Below are positions 26,040 to 39,194 of a stretch of DNA of 64,000 nucleotides, piece by piece. Position 1 is the first letter of the stretch; each line of letters begins with the position of its first letter. The position numbers were made by a program, and so were the translations under genes. Under the pieces are notes generated by a model. It ran no database searches. It was not told the origin of the DNA and saw nothing but the letters and a program-made list of their open reading frames with translations. This DNA is from Sipunculus nudus (Eukaryota; Annelida; Sipuncula; Golfingiida; Sipunculidae), in contig CM049322.1 of assembly GCA_026874595.1 (NCBI GenBank), positions 59,150,886 through 59,214,885 on the forward strand, written 5' to 3'.

Positions 26040-28420
26040 GGTCTATCAGCTAGTGTGTTTATAAAAAAAATGTCATTCTAAGGTAAAGTGATCATGATGA
26101 ATCAGGAGGGGTTATCAGATCAGACCTGACTCGTAAACATTTAATGTGCTGCCCTCTGTCAGGTTTATCACAAAGACTAATGAATGAAAATAATAAGGCT
26201 TAAATCAAGAGAGGAAAGCCTTATTTATAACCATAAGTAATCACAGGTGATGCATAGCAACACAGTATATTAGACCCGGCGCCTGGGACTCATGCAATGA
26301 CATTTACATGTTATTGTAGATTCGCATTCATGAATGTATGGGTATTGATATTCAATGATATTTGATGTGCGCTGTGTATAAGTCCCTTTGCTGATGAAAT
26401 GTCATTCAAAGATAAAGTGACCATAATGAATCAAGCACAGGTCCTCGAGGCAGAATATACTTGTCCACATGTAGACAGTTAAGAGCGTGCTACCCTCTGT
26501 CTTACAGTGATGTCCCAATAAAGGTCCAGTGTCTGAATCAGACTGATCAGTAACGTTAATAATTCCTTTAAAATGGTAGACCTGTAACCTTTCATTGAGA
26601 CCATCATCGTCTGGACAATACAGGAACTGTTTGTCTGTAGCTCAGACAGTTATATTCATGAATTAACAATGAATTCCTGTAAGTTTGTTACGTGTTGCGG
26701 AATCTATATGCTCATCAATAAATGAAAGCTCACAAGTGATCTATATCTATTTACGCCAGAGTAAAACGTTTCAATATCTGCGCGCGTTATTTTATTCTAT
26801 ATTTTACGAATCAGCTTTGTCCAATGACCTCAGATGTGCGATCAACTTCAGCAGATGGGGGATTTCGTGTCTAGGAAGGTTTAATTTTTATTAACATTGA
26901 ACACGTAATATGCAATTAAGATTTACATTGAAAACGTAAAATGCAATAAGATAAATATGCAGAGTAGAGCATTGATTATAAACATGACAAATAAAGTAAC
27001 AAATCACTGCAGCAGACCAAAAACTACAAATGAGTTGGCCCTGTTACTTCAGATGGCTTTCTCCTTGTATTCATTTGCGCTTAACTAAATTCGAAGAAAA
27101 GTAAACATTAGAAGCATCTAAAAGTAACCCACCTAAGCCATGGATAGACAGATCGAGACAGTATGAGTAACGGAGGGTTCCAAACCCTCATCATAATAAT
27201 ATTCTGAAATATCTGTGATAAACTTCAGTCAGGAAAGGGGGTCATGGAATATGTACAATTCCACTGTGTGTATCCTGATATTAGCATTCTTGTTGAGTGA
27301 TTGAAAATATAAAAGCAGACTTGTTTATAAAACATGTTTATTCACATAACATCACATCTATAATTTGTTTGATTCAGTGTAGAAATAATACCGGATATCT
27401 ATAAATTTTAGTTGAATACAAAAAATAAAAGCAGATCTAAACTTGATCAGTAAACATATTTATTCACATGATTTATTTACAGATTATATGATTAATGCAC
27501 GTGATTAATGAAAGTGATTGGAGCTAAATAAAATATCAAAGTGTGGTGAGTAGTAACAAACACCATTAATTATATAGATCAGTCATGAGTTTAATTCCTG
27601 TAAGCCGTGTCAAACAATATATCAACTGCGAGTACGTCTTCATTATAATGGAGCACTGATGAGGAACCAAATCATGCATTTAGGAGTCCTCTTTCAATAT
27701 TATATGGCCTGTGTCATCGAATGTATAAATTCTATGATTTAACCCATGGAATGTACACTGTCAATAACCTTGGTCCATAGAATGTATATATTCAATGGTT
27801 TGGATATGGAATGTATACATTCTATGGTTTGACCATAGAATATATACATTCTATAATAAGCTAAGGTCAATACTACATATACACATATAACTGGCATTTC
27901 GGGTGGGTGGTACGATTTACTATACCAAGTCGGGTCGGATGAGAGCTACACACACACACCACTACACATCTATACATTAACATATTACAATAGAAGAGAA
28001 AAGTATTCTGTCCATAACTTCTAATTATAGTGACCAACGGAAGTGGGTAACTAAAAGTAAACATTGGCAAGTAAAAATCAGATATTTATAAGAATAGGAC
28101 AAATCATAATCTATTTATTACAAATAAATTTGGACAGGGGATAATTGACGATCATAAGAAAAACGCACAGTTGACTATATTGTGATTTGCTATTGATACA
28201 AAGGAAATAAAAGAAACCTTGCTTGTTTACCGGAGTATATGCTCATTGCCTCATCGTCATTGGTTTTTATATCGCCATATGCACTCTGCCGTATACTGAT
28301 TCCGAACATTTAAAGTAAAGGATGAGGTCATATTTTCTTATAGCCATCCATAATAGTACCCGATTCCTAGTAATAAATTATTCCAAGGCACAAGCCTTTA
28401 GTGCGTTCTTCTAACAAAAT
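26040..28420 (+). repeat. Unclassified long repeat X, copy 1
   Basis: Several blocks recur in the same order in copy 2 (52110-53345): aaacgtttcaatatct (26770 and 52150), gatcaacttcag (26840 and 52230), aaatcactgcagca (27001 and 52350), agacagatcgaga and the inverted gagggttcc/ggaccctc-like hairpin (27147 and 52530), gagagctaca (27940 and 52708), aggacaaatcataat (28098 and 52860), and ggaaataaaagaaacctt (28201 and 52960). The part at 26090-26400 (tgctgccctctgtcagg, gtttgatgtgcgctg-like) matches copy 3. Divergence is high. No protein-coding or terminal motif identifies its class. Confidence 0.75.
27716..27858. repeat. Palindromic minisatellite, about 30-bp unit
   Basis: About 4.7 units of gaatgtatacattctatggt + ttgaccatag. 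Each unit contains the near-perfect palindrome tagaatgtatacattcta, so the array can fold into hairpins. It lies inside repeat X copy 1. Confidence 0.8.
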
Positions 28421-28439
28421 AGACCAAAAGTAACCAGGT

Positions 28440-28720
28440 AGGTCCTGAAACGGGTGGATGGGGAAGGGGTCTGGGTTGCTAAAATTGGTCTGACAACCTT
28501 TCAAAAAGCCCGCTGCCCACTGCCCTCCGCCCCCTTCCCATCCCATGGATCCGCATCCGATAGTTTTCCCAAATCAGAATCAGACTCGGAGGTCACGACT
28601 CGAGAATTAAGGGCCACACATCTCGAGCCCTGTAGAAAAAACTTTTTCATCCGAGGTCTGAGGTTACAGGCCACAAAGACACAAACGTCTATGAAAGATA
28701 GATTAGGAGATATTTGATTC
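28440..28720 (+). other. GC-richer island of unknown nature
   Basis: An open frame of 87 codons from about 28454 to 28717 contains a Pro/Ser stretch and acidic SESDSEV. It starts at a non-ATG codon and shows no convincing splice sites or known motif. It could be an exon relic or a repeat. I see no function. Confidence 0.25.
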
Positions 28721-29772
28721 CCTGCTGATTATCAAAGCTGTTGGTGTTTATATTTTTATTAATATAATTTTTATTTAATTCTGACCCGACTTAAAGGAGG
28801 TACACCTGAACGCAACCTTAAGGACTCAAACTTGGACTTGATATTGGCGGAAGATTGTTCATGGGAAACCTGGATTTGAGACAGGATATAAGAAATAAGC
28901 TTATAGGGTAAGGTCCCCTGGCCAAGTAGTTGATTTTATCATGAACACCATTCCAGACACGTGACCATGTAAATAAACTCGAAGACAATATAGGTGCAGT
29001 AATAATAAAATTCTTTGCAATTTATACAGCAAAAGACAAAACGAAAGAATTAACGCATAATAAAGCTAAACAAGGTCTTTGTAAGTGCTGTAACATAAAA
29101 ACATACTTAACTGAAGATCCACTTTGGGACAGTGCTTCATTGGCTCAGCAGTTCACAACACTCTCTACATATCACCCCAAAACTGAAATATAAAGGTCAA
29201 ATGGCATAGCCCTAAATGTTTACCTGTTCAAAATATCTATAGGTGGTCTGTCTTGGAGAAAACGTGTAAAACAGTATGGTATATCCAAGGATACATTGGG
29301 TAACTTATCAAAATATTGGAAAGATTAACAGGATGAATGCTTGTATGTTATGTCCATCAACATACGGTGTAAGATCCACACATATATATTAACAATCATA
29401 ATTTTTTTTTTACATATTAACCATTATGTTTAAAAACAGGGAGAACGTATATGGAGCAAATTAATGAAATACACTTACAACAGGAGCAGCTACAGTAAAT
29501 TTTCGAAGTATGTGGCAACACTGAATTCGGCACTTATTACCTTGATACTGTGGGTATCTCTATAATGAGGGCAGTTTGATGAGTCCCGAGGGTGCCCACA
29601 TTATAGAGATTTGACAGTTAAGTGAACTTACGATGCTTGGCACGAATATATACTGAACACAAAGCCATATTACATGGGTTCATTGGAACGGCAAGTCTTT
29701 TTGTAAGTCTTTTGTAAAAATAAATGAATCAGATAAAGCTAAACGTGTAGGAAGTGTTAACGTCAGTCAGGG

Positions 29773-29804
<32 letters not shown>

Positions 29805-29861
29805 GCTCCAGCGGGGTTTTACTGTATTTTAACAAACTTTGACCATGTTGTCTCTACAGTT

Positions 29862-30060
29862 GGTGAGATATGGGTAGTGGTCGTTGAGTACAGCACGTTT
29901 GGCATTCTTACTTCTGCCGCTCAATACAAAACGGGTATGCTACGAACCAAGGGGCCGATATTCAGCCGGAACAAGTCCATGGCACAGGAGGCGTTCAGGT
30001 AAGCCAAGGATGCTCTGAACACGCTGTGTTTGCCGGAAGAGAAGTACTTCTATTCTTAAG
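29862..30060 (+). pseudogene. Exon relic Y1 of an unrecognised gene
   Basis: After the acceptor gtctctacag, the frame reads VGEIWVVVVEYSTFGILTS, then GPIFSRNKSMAQEAFR, a TAA at 29998, then AKDALNTLCLPEEKYFYS and a stop near 30058. The copy at 33302-33510 has the same acceptor position and the same coding blocks. The TAA probably came from CAA (Gln), because similarity continues past it. Alternatively, gttcag followed by GTAAGCC could be a real splice donor at the same spot. The protein family is not recognised. Confidence 0.55.
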
Positions 30061-30069
30061 GCAACTACA

Positions 30070-33000
30070 AAAGTCAGTCACTTATACGTCTTCAACATAC
30101 TCGTTGTCCTAATATTTGTTTATAAAGCGAATATTACTTGTAAACTGAAATATGGATGGTTATGCATGGACTGACTTAAGAGTATGTTTATTAAGACTAG
30201 AAGAAGAGGTCTGGGTGTAGCAAATAACTGTATACATTTGACCTTACAGATCCAATGATGAATATATGTATATGAATAGTACAAATGTCCATCTAACACC
30301 CATATAAGGTACGCTTTATATAAGACCTGCCGATGACTTTAGTGCTACTGACCTTACAAAGTTGTAATCAGTTTAAGCCACTTAACAAGTTGTTCAGCGG
30401 AATCATTGCTCCTATTTTAAATAGCATTTTTTTTGTGAAGGACAGGCATTCTGAGTTAAACCTATCTGTTGCCTTATTAATCTTCATTTTCAAATTCATA
30501 TTCATAGCATAACCGGATTACAAAGTCTGTGGTCCTTTGATTTGTTCAGGCTATAGATGACAGGTCATTAGCACTTACCCCTAAACTGTCAATAACATCT
30601 GCATGTCTATAGCGGGCTTCCCCAATTTGTTTCTGTGTCCCGCACACAGCTAAAAGAATAATTGTTTCAAATTTTTAGTTATATCCTGTTAATGTTAAGT
30701 TACTTTAATACTTAATGTATTTTTTTTTTTAATTTTCATATGTTTTTTATAAGAGTATTACATATGGTTTTCAGGTCAAAACAACTTTTCAAACTGTCCC
30801 TTCTCCGGAGGTACGTATTTCAGATCATCTTACACCAAATAATTATTCATCTAAGGTGCAAGGATGCTAATGAAATTGTGGCTGTTATTCTTGCGCTTAC
30901 AATTAATTAATTTATCTTATCAATCCCTATTCATGTAGTTAATCTAATACAGGTGAATTAATGATATTTTGTTCAATGTGCTTATGGTAAATATTATCAA
31001 ACCAGTGGGTTCTTATCTTAGGTTGGTTATCATTGATTCTATTTTGGACGAAATCTATATTGTTACAATTGTTCGTTTGGAAATATACAGGTACCGGTGG
31101 ATTAAAGTAGTCAATATTTATCAAATCAAATCCAGTTTGCTTTCTTCCAGGTGCCGCGATACGATCGTTCGTCGGCCTACTCTCGTTTGGCATATTCATC
31201 ACCTGTCGGACCAAAGAACAACTAAACTGAAACCTACAGATTGGAATATGTTTACAACTTACCCCTCAAAAGAACGCCGAGAAAAAATGCAACAATTAAT
31301 TATTTTATTTAAAAAAAATATTTACCGATCAAATTAATTTTGCATTACACAAATGTTGACCTTTTAAAATCATAGAATCGTCATAATTGTCTTTCATAGT
31401 TTTTTTTTGCAATTCGAAAAACAATGTTCAGCAATTACTATATAGATAATTTGTTATATATTTATTAAATAGACCTTTTTAAATATATAACTATTGGGGT
31501 GCTTGCTATATACTACATTTAACGTATATATGTGGCAACTAAATACAAATATACATTAAAGTCTCTTGACCACAACACTGCCGTGTCTGACAAAAAGGAT
31601 AATGTAACAGCTGCAAATCACAAGGCCAAATCAAGCTATCCAAAAAATAAATAGAAAGGATGAAACTTTCATGTTGATAAACATACTATTGTTAAAAAGG
31701 TTTTGTGGAAAGGTTGTAATTTACTTAACAGCAGGGCATAGGGTCACATTATAAAGATCTCTGTTGCTGTTTACACAATAATAACTTGATCGGACTCCGT
31801 GGCTTTTAGGAACATCTTACACTATAATTTAAATTACTGAAAGCGTTACGTATTTGTAGTGTCTCGTGGATTTAGTTGATGTAGTGGCACTAGCACAGCC
31901 GTAATGGGCGGACGGTGTGTTGGTGCTTTCTCTTGGTATATTAATAAAAAACCGAAAATGGAACAGGATAAGTCAATTTACAATCATACATCCATTCTGG
32001 GAGTTCAAAAAAATGTTCCTTTTCAGCAAGTATTTCATTGCCAGAATTCAGTTCTGTGATGTAGGGTGCCTACTTTGTAAAGACAACATAATGAGGTAAC
32101 ACCGTATTAAGTTGAAACAGGCGATATGAAAAGTAAGTTATAATGTTCAAATTGAAGAAATAATCTAGAGCCCTCTTTTAAATGGTTACTTGAGGATTGA
32201 TTTCACGGAAAAAGTGTATCAGCCATGATCTAGAAAAAAGCCGATTGATTAACCGAAACGGATTTTATCATAAACTATGTGAAATAACAAGATATTAACC
32301 ATTAAGAAAACTACTTTGCCACAAACACTTAAACACTCTTACACTGGCGTAGCGAATTCTTTAAACAGCAGTGTTTGTAAGATCAAAGACAGCGGTATTA
32401 TTCCGGAATCAAATTCCTGTACTATTTTTTAAAGTCCATATAATCCACTCAGTATACTTTTTGGATGATATACATACATCCGTTGTTCTCAAGACACCTC
32501 TCAGTAGGCTTAATGATTATCTCACATGAATAAGCGGTGACCTCGCTCTGTTGCTATTGTTACTGAAGGTTACCTAAATTTGTAAAATATATATTGCTTG
32601 CTTTGTGTTTCTTGACTGATGGGTCATGAGGTTACGGGTCTTTAGGTACCATTTTGTAACATTAACAGCAGCCCTAATGCCAACGACTGCCTCATGCTTA
32701 TACCATGGATCAAAAATGTTCTTCTAAACATTGATTATGGAAAACTTGAATATTTGTGTCACCTGCAAGAAAAGTGGTATGTACATCTGCCAGGACGACA
32801 GGATGTATCATGTCAAGATAAATCATCAAACGTTAAAATCATTAAACAAATTTTAGATCTTATTTTTCTGTAAATTAATAAATTAGTTATATTACCGTTA
32901 ATGTTATAATAAATTTTCAATTATGCTCTTATTTGCAAAGTGTTTGTGTATATTATTTAAATTAAAAGGAGCACGAGAAGCGCACTAACGATGACGAATA

Positions 33001-33290
33001 AGAAAATACAGATATACCTCGGAACGTAAAGAATAATATCCTATTCCAAAGGGAAAATGTTTAATTTCCCCAGTAAAGAAGGAGATGTCGTCTAAAATGG
33101 AGCTCTAGAACTAAATGATTAACCAAATCCAGAAGGACTGCGTTCGACTGATTCATTATTATATATTCTGCTTATATGCTTATAATGTGTCAATACAGAG
33201 CTCATTTTTGGGGGTCGAATTTCACGGATAGTTAGCATGGCCGCTAACTTTGTTTTTATGAGTGGGGAGGTTTGGTGTCAAAAATATTTG
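30070..33290. other. Gene-free stretch between the two Y exon relics
   Basis: AT-rich sequence. Overlapping open frames at 30939-31337 on both strands include a minus-strand peptide starting near MNMPNESRPTNDRIAAPGR, but there are no splice or family signals to support it. Nothing else recognisable. Confidence 0.5.
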
Positions 33291-33301
33291 TTTTATATCA
33301 G

Positions 33302-33510
33302 TCGGCGATCCCTTCGTTGTAAGCATCAAGCAAAACCTGTATATCGCCCTTTACTATTGTCAGGCCATAAGTGACGGGTTCTGCCACAAGCCAAGGATGC
33401 CATATTCAGCAGGAATAAATACTGACAGAGGAAGCGTTCAAGGAAGCAAAGAATTCACTGAACGCACTGTGCTTACAGAAAAGGCGTATTATCGTCCTCA
33501 GAGGGAATAC
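33302..33510 (+). pseudogene. Exon relic Y2, paralogue of 29862-30060
   Basis: It follows the acceptor tttatatcag at the same position as in Y1. Blocks match at the DNA level: ccatattcagcaggaat against gatattcagccggaac, then aggaagcgttcaagg against aggaggcgttcagg, then ctgaacgcactgtgctt against ctgaacacgctgtgttt. Indels shift the reading frame relative to Y1, so a continuous homologous protein is lost. It is immediately followed by the 57-bp minisatellite. Confidence 0.55.
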
Positions 33511-33529
33511 AAAGTGGGTTGTCTATGGC

Positions 33530-34237
33530 TTAAAAGCCTAGACTCGTAATTAACTGTTCCATGAAGTGTGTAAGGTTGCCTACGGCTTACAGGCCTAGTA
33601 TCGTAATTAACTATTCCATGAAATATGTAAAATTTCTAAAGCCTCACAAGCCTAGTGTCGTAATTAACTGTTCCATGAAATATGTAAAGTTGTTTAAGCT
33701 TCACAAGCCTAGTGTCGTAATTAACTGTTCCATGAAATATGTAAAGTTGCTTAAGCCTCACAAGCCTAGTGTCGTAATTAACTGTTCCATGAAATATGTA
33801 AAATTGCTTAAGCCTCACAAGCCTAATGTCTTGCTTAACTGTTCCATGAAATATGTAAAGTTGCTTAAGCCTCACAAGCCTAGTGTCGTAATTAACTGTT
33901 CCATGAAATATGTAAAATTGCTTAAGCCTCACAAGCCTAGTGTCTTACTTAACTGTTCTATGAAATATGTAAAGTTGCTTAAGCCTCACAAGCCTAGTGT
34001 CGTAATTAACTGTTCCATGAAATAATTACAAATTGCTTAAGCCTCACAAGCCTAGTGTCTTATTTAACTGTTCCGTGAAATATGTAAAGTTGCTTAACCC
34101 TCACAAGCCTAGTGTCGTACTTAACTGTTCCATGAAATATGTAAGGTTGCTTAAGGCTTACAAGATTTGTCTCGAAATCAACTGTTCCATGAAACATGTA
34201 AGGCTGCTTAAAGCTTACACACCTAGTCTCGTAATTC
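33530..34237 (+). repeat. Minisatellite, 57-bp unit, about 12 copies
   Basis: The unit runs from gtcgtaattaactgttccat through gaaatatgtaaagttgctta to agcctcacaagcctagt. At exactly 19 codons it keeps long open frames on both strands (plus strand 33561-34025, units MKYVKLLKPHKPSVVINCS; minus strand 33636-33932). Outer units are more diverged. A 1-nt insertion near 34024 shifts the plus frame. Two-strand openness with no start context suggests chance from a multiple-of-three unit, not a protein. Confidence 0.93.
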
Positions 34238-34286
34238 TCTCTCTCTCTCTCTCTCTCTCTCGGCCTGTTTGTCTGTCTGTCTGTCC

Positions 34287-34327
<41 letters not shown>
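34238..34327. repeat. (TC)n microsatellite with (TGTC)n core
   Basis: Two CT runs (34238-34261 and about 34292-34327) flank a tctg/tccg tract, directly next to the 57-bp minisatellite. Confidence 0.93.
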
Positions 34328-34331
<4 letters not shown>

Positions 34332-34379
34332 CCACTGCTCACGTGCAAGGCTGTTTTATGTTTCTTTTTAATATTTCAG

Positions 34380-37300
34380 GCAGATTCTCAATGTATATTT
34401 TCTGTCCACGGACATTATGGTTGAACTACTGAGTCTGCTGAACTCCTTCCTTTATTTAATTGACCATTTGTTTTGTTCAAAGGAGAGTTAATGGTATTAT
34501 GAGCTGAATTAAACAGTATATTGCAACAAGGTAAGGTTATCTTAAATCCGGGCGTGCGATATTAAGGCTTGCTTCTTCGAGTATTAACACCTTACACTGT
34601 TATAACAATGTATTCATTTAACAGTATTATTGGTTTACATCTTGGTCTCTAACGTGTTTCTCTTGATGTAATCGATCCCATGATGGCCCTGTGCTCTTCT
34701 GTATTTGATGATAGCGACTTTGCTTTGTATTTACATTTATATACAGCCTCGTTATCTTCTGTTGATTTTTATCATTTTAAAGAATTCTCAATGTGTAAAG
34801 GTTTTTTTCTAACTTGTAACTTTAATAAGGAATCTCTATTTGTAGAGTTACATTTTAACGTATTTTCATATGCCGGGTCGCTACTGCATGATTTAGTATG
34901 TAGGGTATACACCTGATGATCGATGAGGAAGGGCGTTGGATTCTCTATTGGTGAAAGACGGGCAACTTCACTTACAACTGTTCAATGTGTAATTATTGAT
35001 ATAATATACATGTATACTAATTAAACCATGGTCAGAAGCTGTGTTTTCGCGGATACCCATACGGGCAACAACATGTCTTGTTTGAATTAAATGTGATGAC
35101 CTAAGGGGTTTCTACCTGTATAGACACGTAAACCGCAGTCTCTTCAGCGCCGTGTAGTTACCATACGCTTAAGGTCTGTCTGAAATATTCATAAGTGATA
35201 TATTTTGTTTATCTCATATAATCAAACGCCAGGAGCTGTGGTTACCATTTATTTCAGAGCTTTGATCATGTTGTAGCCATTACATATGACGATTTACAGG
35301 CACGTGATGTTCAAATTGTATCGGGGTTGTATTTGGAGATCTGCTTCCTCATGAGGGAACATCTCCATCCCGAGCCGGTGACGTTTTTAGAAAGCTACAG
35401 CATCCACAGCCACAAAGCCAGAAGCAACCCACCACACTCCCTCCACCAATCCATCCAGCAGAGACCCAGCCATGCCATTCGAGGGCCAATCTCGATCTCG
35501 TGAACGACATTGTTTTCGAGACTCATAGCCATTGTACTTGCAGTTTTGGCCATTTGGACCGTACTAACCGGATTTCCCAGTTATGCAAGTTTTAGCAAGT
35601 TTTAGCAAGTTTTTTTCGTCATTTGCAAATCTCGGTAAAGTTTAAGACTATTTCTTTATCTGTTAATTTAGCTATTTTGTACTCCAGAACAGCTGATGGA
35701 AGGTTTGGAAATCAAATAACTTTAGCTGTGCGTAGATCCCAGGAATCGGGGCGCTTTGGTATGTACTCTGTAAAGAGAGGGGATTAGTGTAGCACTTCAT
35801 CCACACATGTATTTTAAATAAAGTGCTTGCTATTTATTCTGGGTTTTACACAATCCGTTTCACAACTACTGTCAAATTAAACAGTGCTTCACAGTAAATC
35901 AGAAACAAAAATTTCAATTAGTTTGTTTGATACAATGATAGACACAAGAAACATATCACGGAAGACAATGAGGAATAGAGGCATAAATAGTTTAACTAGG
36001 AAAGTGGCGCACCAGTAATGTCCTAATACCCCCAGACCTCGAAAAAAATTTTTTTTTTTAAATGTTACTACATGTTAAATATAAATTGTATGATTAAAGG
36101 TAACAAAATAAATGAATTCCATTAAAACAAACAATTCGTTTGTTAAAAAAAAATAAAAGGAAACGACGATAAAATGTTATATAATCAGTGCCTGCTGTTG
36201 ATAGGATATTTGTTATAGAATTCTACATAAAGAGTACCAACATCTGTAATCCTAAGTTTGTTTTATTTGGTATAATTTGTGTTTGAATGAAAAACCATTT
36301 GCAAAATAAGGCATTCAACATACACACATCACATTCCTTTGCTCGTAGTTGGGGTTGACCATGATATGAAACATAGTATAAAATATTTTTGGACTAATTC
36401 ATGGATGAGCAGGAAAACTATTTCACCTCACATAGAGTAGCGACCTCAAGCGGCGCCATCTGTGGGCAAAAATCACGCAGCAGTCACATGAGTCACGCGT
36501 GCGCTAAATTTGATATTGACTGAGATAATTTACGGTGACTGTAGTCAGTATAACCCGTTTGCTCTGGTTAACTGCTTTGCATAATGCGCGACAGATGTCG
36601 CTATTGTTTTAGTCTTGTTCGGTGTAGTAATTTTTTATATTCGGTTTATATGGGTTGGATATTCTGATAGATTGTGGCTTATATATGGAGAACTATGATT
36701 GGACAAGATATGACATAATTATAATAAATGATTCAGTCTGCAATCGTTGTTATTAGTGAAGTAAGTTTACCCAAAAGTTTGTAAGCACTCCTTCACACCT
36801 GTTTTCCAGTCACTTAGGTCTTCCATCATTGGTCATACAATGTATATTTATCATAATTACACCTGTCATAGTTCGTCATATATCTGTTGATATTTCGTAA
36901 CAGTCATTGGTTTTGTTAGGCATATCAGTATGAATCTAGTGAACGATGAAACCCGTATCATTGTAATCCAGATGCCTCTCAGTAGTTTACTGCCATCATT
37001 TTGTGACTAACATAAAAACGAATGATGATATATCAGGTCAGGCGGAAAGCAGGCCTCATTAATTCACAGCTTAAGCTGACCAGAAATGCATCAGTATTTC
37101 ACTTTTTTTGTATACGCAAACCCCCAGTTTGCCTTTTTGCTTATATATAGTCTTATATTCGAATATAATTAAAATGCTGCTGACCGGTTGAACACAACGG
37201 CAATGAAGGTTTGTGGTACACAGTCTTGAGACCTTTTTCATTTTTAAAATATATATTGGGCCTTAATAGAATATATATATGGGTTTAAAGCTGAATAAAT

Positions 37301-38090
37301 TAACTGCAACATCGGTTAATTGCAGCCAAAAAAGGTATTAGAAGCATACAAATATTTTAATCTGGTTTAAGATGAGGGTGAACTACATGTCATACCTTTA
37401 AAATGAGTTTACACGCAGGGAACCTTGTAAAAGTTTTCTTTTTCTAAATGTTTCTTTAATGTTTTAAAATAATCTATATATAGAAATACCTTTACCTGAA
37501 ATGCTACCCATGTCATAAACATATCATTAACAGATTGTCCCACACCAATAGGTTAATGTCTCGGTATATCTTGCTTTTATACGGATATGGCAAAGTCCAT
37601 GAACAAGTTTTTCTCTCCAATCAAAATTAATTTTTTTTATCAATAAATCATTTTCATACAGGTAATTTCTTTCAATGCATTTGTAAATAATTTAATGTTG
37701 CTTTATGCTTTTGGCATTTTGTCATGACAAGTTACGTTTTACCACAGATTGTCTTTCTCTTTCATTAGAAAATGACATACATGGAACGTAAGGATTAGCA
37801 AATAGCAGTTTTAAAAACATGGATACCAGATGAGAAATCGGTCAGCTTTACAATGAAAACTGAGTCAGGTGTTTTTTTAGGTGCTGCTTTTCCATATCCT
37901 TTGGTCTTCTCGCTACCAGCATATGTGCCTTTTACTTGGCAAAAGATATATTGCTTGGCGTACTCTGCCAAACAGAGACAGAAGACATCATTATATAAAA
38001 TATGTCGGTAAAGGTGGGGGTATATAGTCTGATATCACCGGCAATGTCAGTCTTAGCAAGCACACAGCCAAAGCAGCCTTAATAGGCACT
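34380..38090. other. Gene-free stretch
   Basis: No supported gene. A GC-richer patch at 35340-35520 has His/Pro/Ser-rich open frames without splice or family support. A 'gcggcgccatctgtggg' block near 36450 resembles the GGCGCC motifs in the 280-bp satellite but is isolated. Confidence 0.5.
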
Positions 38091-38099
38091 AGAAGATAT

Positions 38100-38600
38100 T
38101 TACCTCCACCAAGCCTAGAGGCGGGGGTTCTGTTTTGAGCAGCGTATGTTTGTCTGTTTAACCATGTATTTAATTGTCTGTTAGCACGATAACACAAAAA
38201 GTCCTGGATGGAGTTTGATGAAATTTTCAGGATAGCTCGGCAATGATACAAGGAACAATTGATTAAATTTGGAGGCGATCTTTGAGTAAATAACCCTTGC
38301 ATGAGCTTTATTGTTTTATGGGGGGGGGGGGGGGCTATTGCGTATTTGTTTACACTTGAACGTAGCAGGTGACGATATGGCCATATTTTGAGTGAGCCGT
38401 GACGACACAGAGGACGATGACGTCACTCCACGAGTACGTGCCGTTTCCCTGAAAGGTGTCAGTAAATCACAATACAGCATGGGGCCATGATTGTTGTTCG
38501 TTGTTTTCACAGCCCAGGGCGATGAAGTAATAAGAAAGTAAATGACGTAAGCTCCCCCGAACCCCGACTTCACGGGAGATGGGCCCAAACATCCGACTTT
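38100..38600 (+). repeat. Dispersed repeat Z, copy 1
   Basis: The first part (gtttgtctgtttaacc to ttttcaggatagctcggcaatgat) matches 38960-39060, 56400-56480 and 56945-57000. The second part (acgatatggcca, gatgacgtcactc, acgtgccgtttccc, tggggccatgatt) matches 56590-56725. The shared order of both parts in copies 1 and 2 defines an element of at least 450 bp. A 14-bp G run separates the halves here. No coding sequence. Confidence 0.75.
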
Positions 38601-38934
38601 CTCAAGTTTCCAGGGCTAGTTTCTTCAGAAGTATGTGCAAGATTCCTTATGTGCGGAATATGGAATGTGTGTAGAGAGTTTTCATATGAACGAGCACCGC
38701 ATTTTTTTCCAATGTGTTGCTCTGGATACCATTAAGAAACTTACAAAATCGCTACATGTAGCGATCGTCTTGCCGGATACGCATTCAGATTGCCGGATCC
38801 GCGCATGAGGAATCTCGCCTTTTTTGTTTCTCAAAACGTGTACCTATTTTATACGCATTCTGCATCCCACATTCTGTACATAAGAAATCTTAGCTTTAGT
38901 CTGCAAATATATTCGAATATTACTGTTTATTAAC

Positions 38935-39180
38935 TCCGCTAAGCGGTAGGCGTTATGATTTTGCGGACGTTGGTTTGTTTGTAACATTAGTCAAAAGTTA
39001 TTGACGGATCTTGATGTATTCTTTAGGAGAGCTCGGCAATGATTGAAGGAAAAAAATGATTTAATTTTTGTACGGATAACTTTGTTGATCCAGGAATATA
39101 TTAAAGGGAAAATGCTGCTTTTCTGACAGTTCCATATAAGGGTAATGAGCTAACTTGGCGGAGGTATGCGCTCTATAAGA
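38935..39180 (+). repeat. Dispersed repeat Z, partial copy
   Basis: It begins aactccgctaagcggtagg and includes ttgatgtattctttaggaga, gctcggcaatgattgaagg, ccagg, and a 3' part with gacagttccatataagggta and ggcggaggtatgcgctct. The closest relative is 56905-57120, which has ctccgccaagtggcgagg at its start. The ends carry the complementary motifs CTCCGC and GCGGAG, suggesting short inverted ends. Confidence 0.7.
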
Positions 39181-39194
39181 GCTTTCTAGTTTCT

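Noticed and set aside
30939-31337. Overlapping frames on both strands
   Set aside because: Non-ATG start in the minus frame, and no motif or splice context.
33530-34237. CRISPR-like array
   Set aside because: Units are head-to-tail 57-bp repeats without unique spacers, in eukaryotic-type DNA; it is a minisatellite.
34913-34965. Second hammerhead-like core (CTGATGA)
   Set aside because: CTGATGA occurs, but there is no GAAA at a suitable distance and no enclosing stem.
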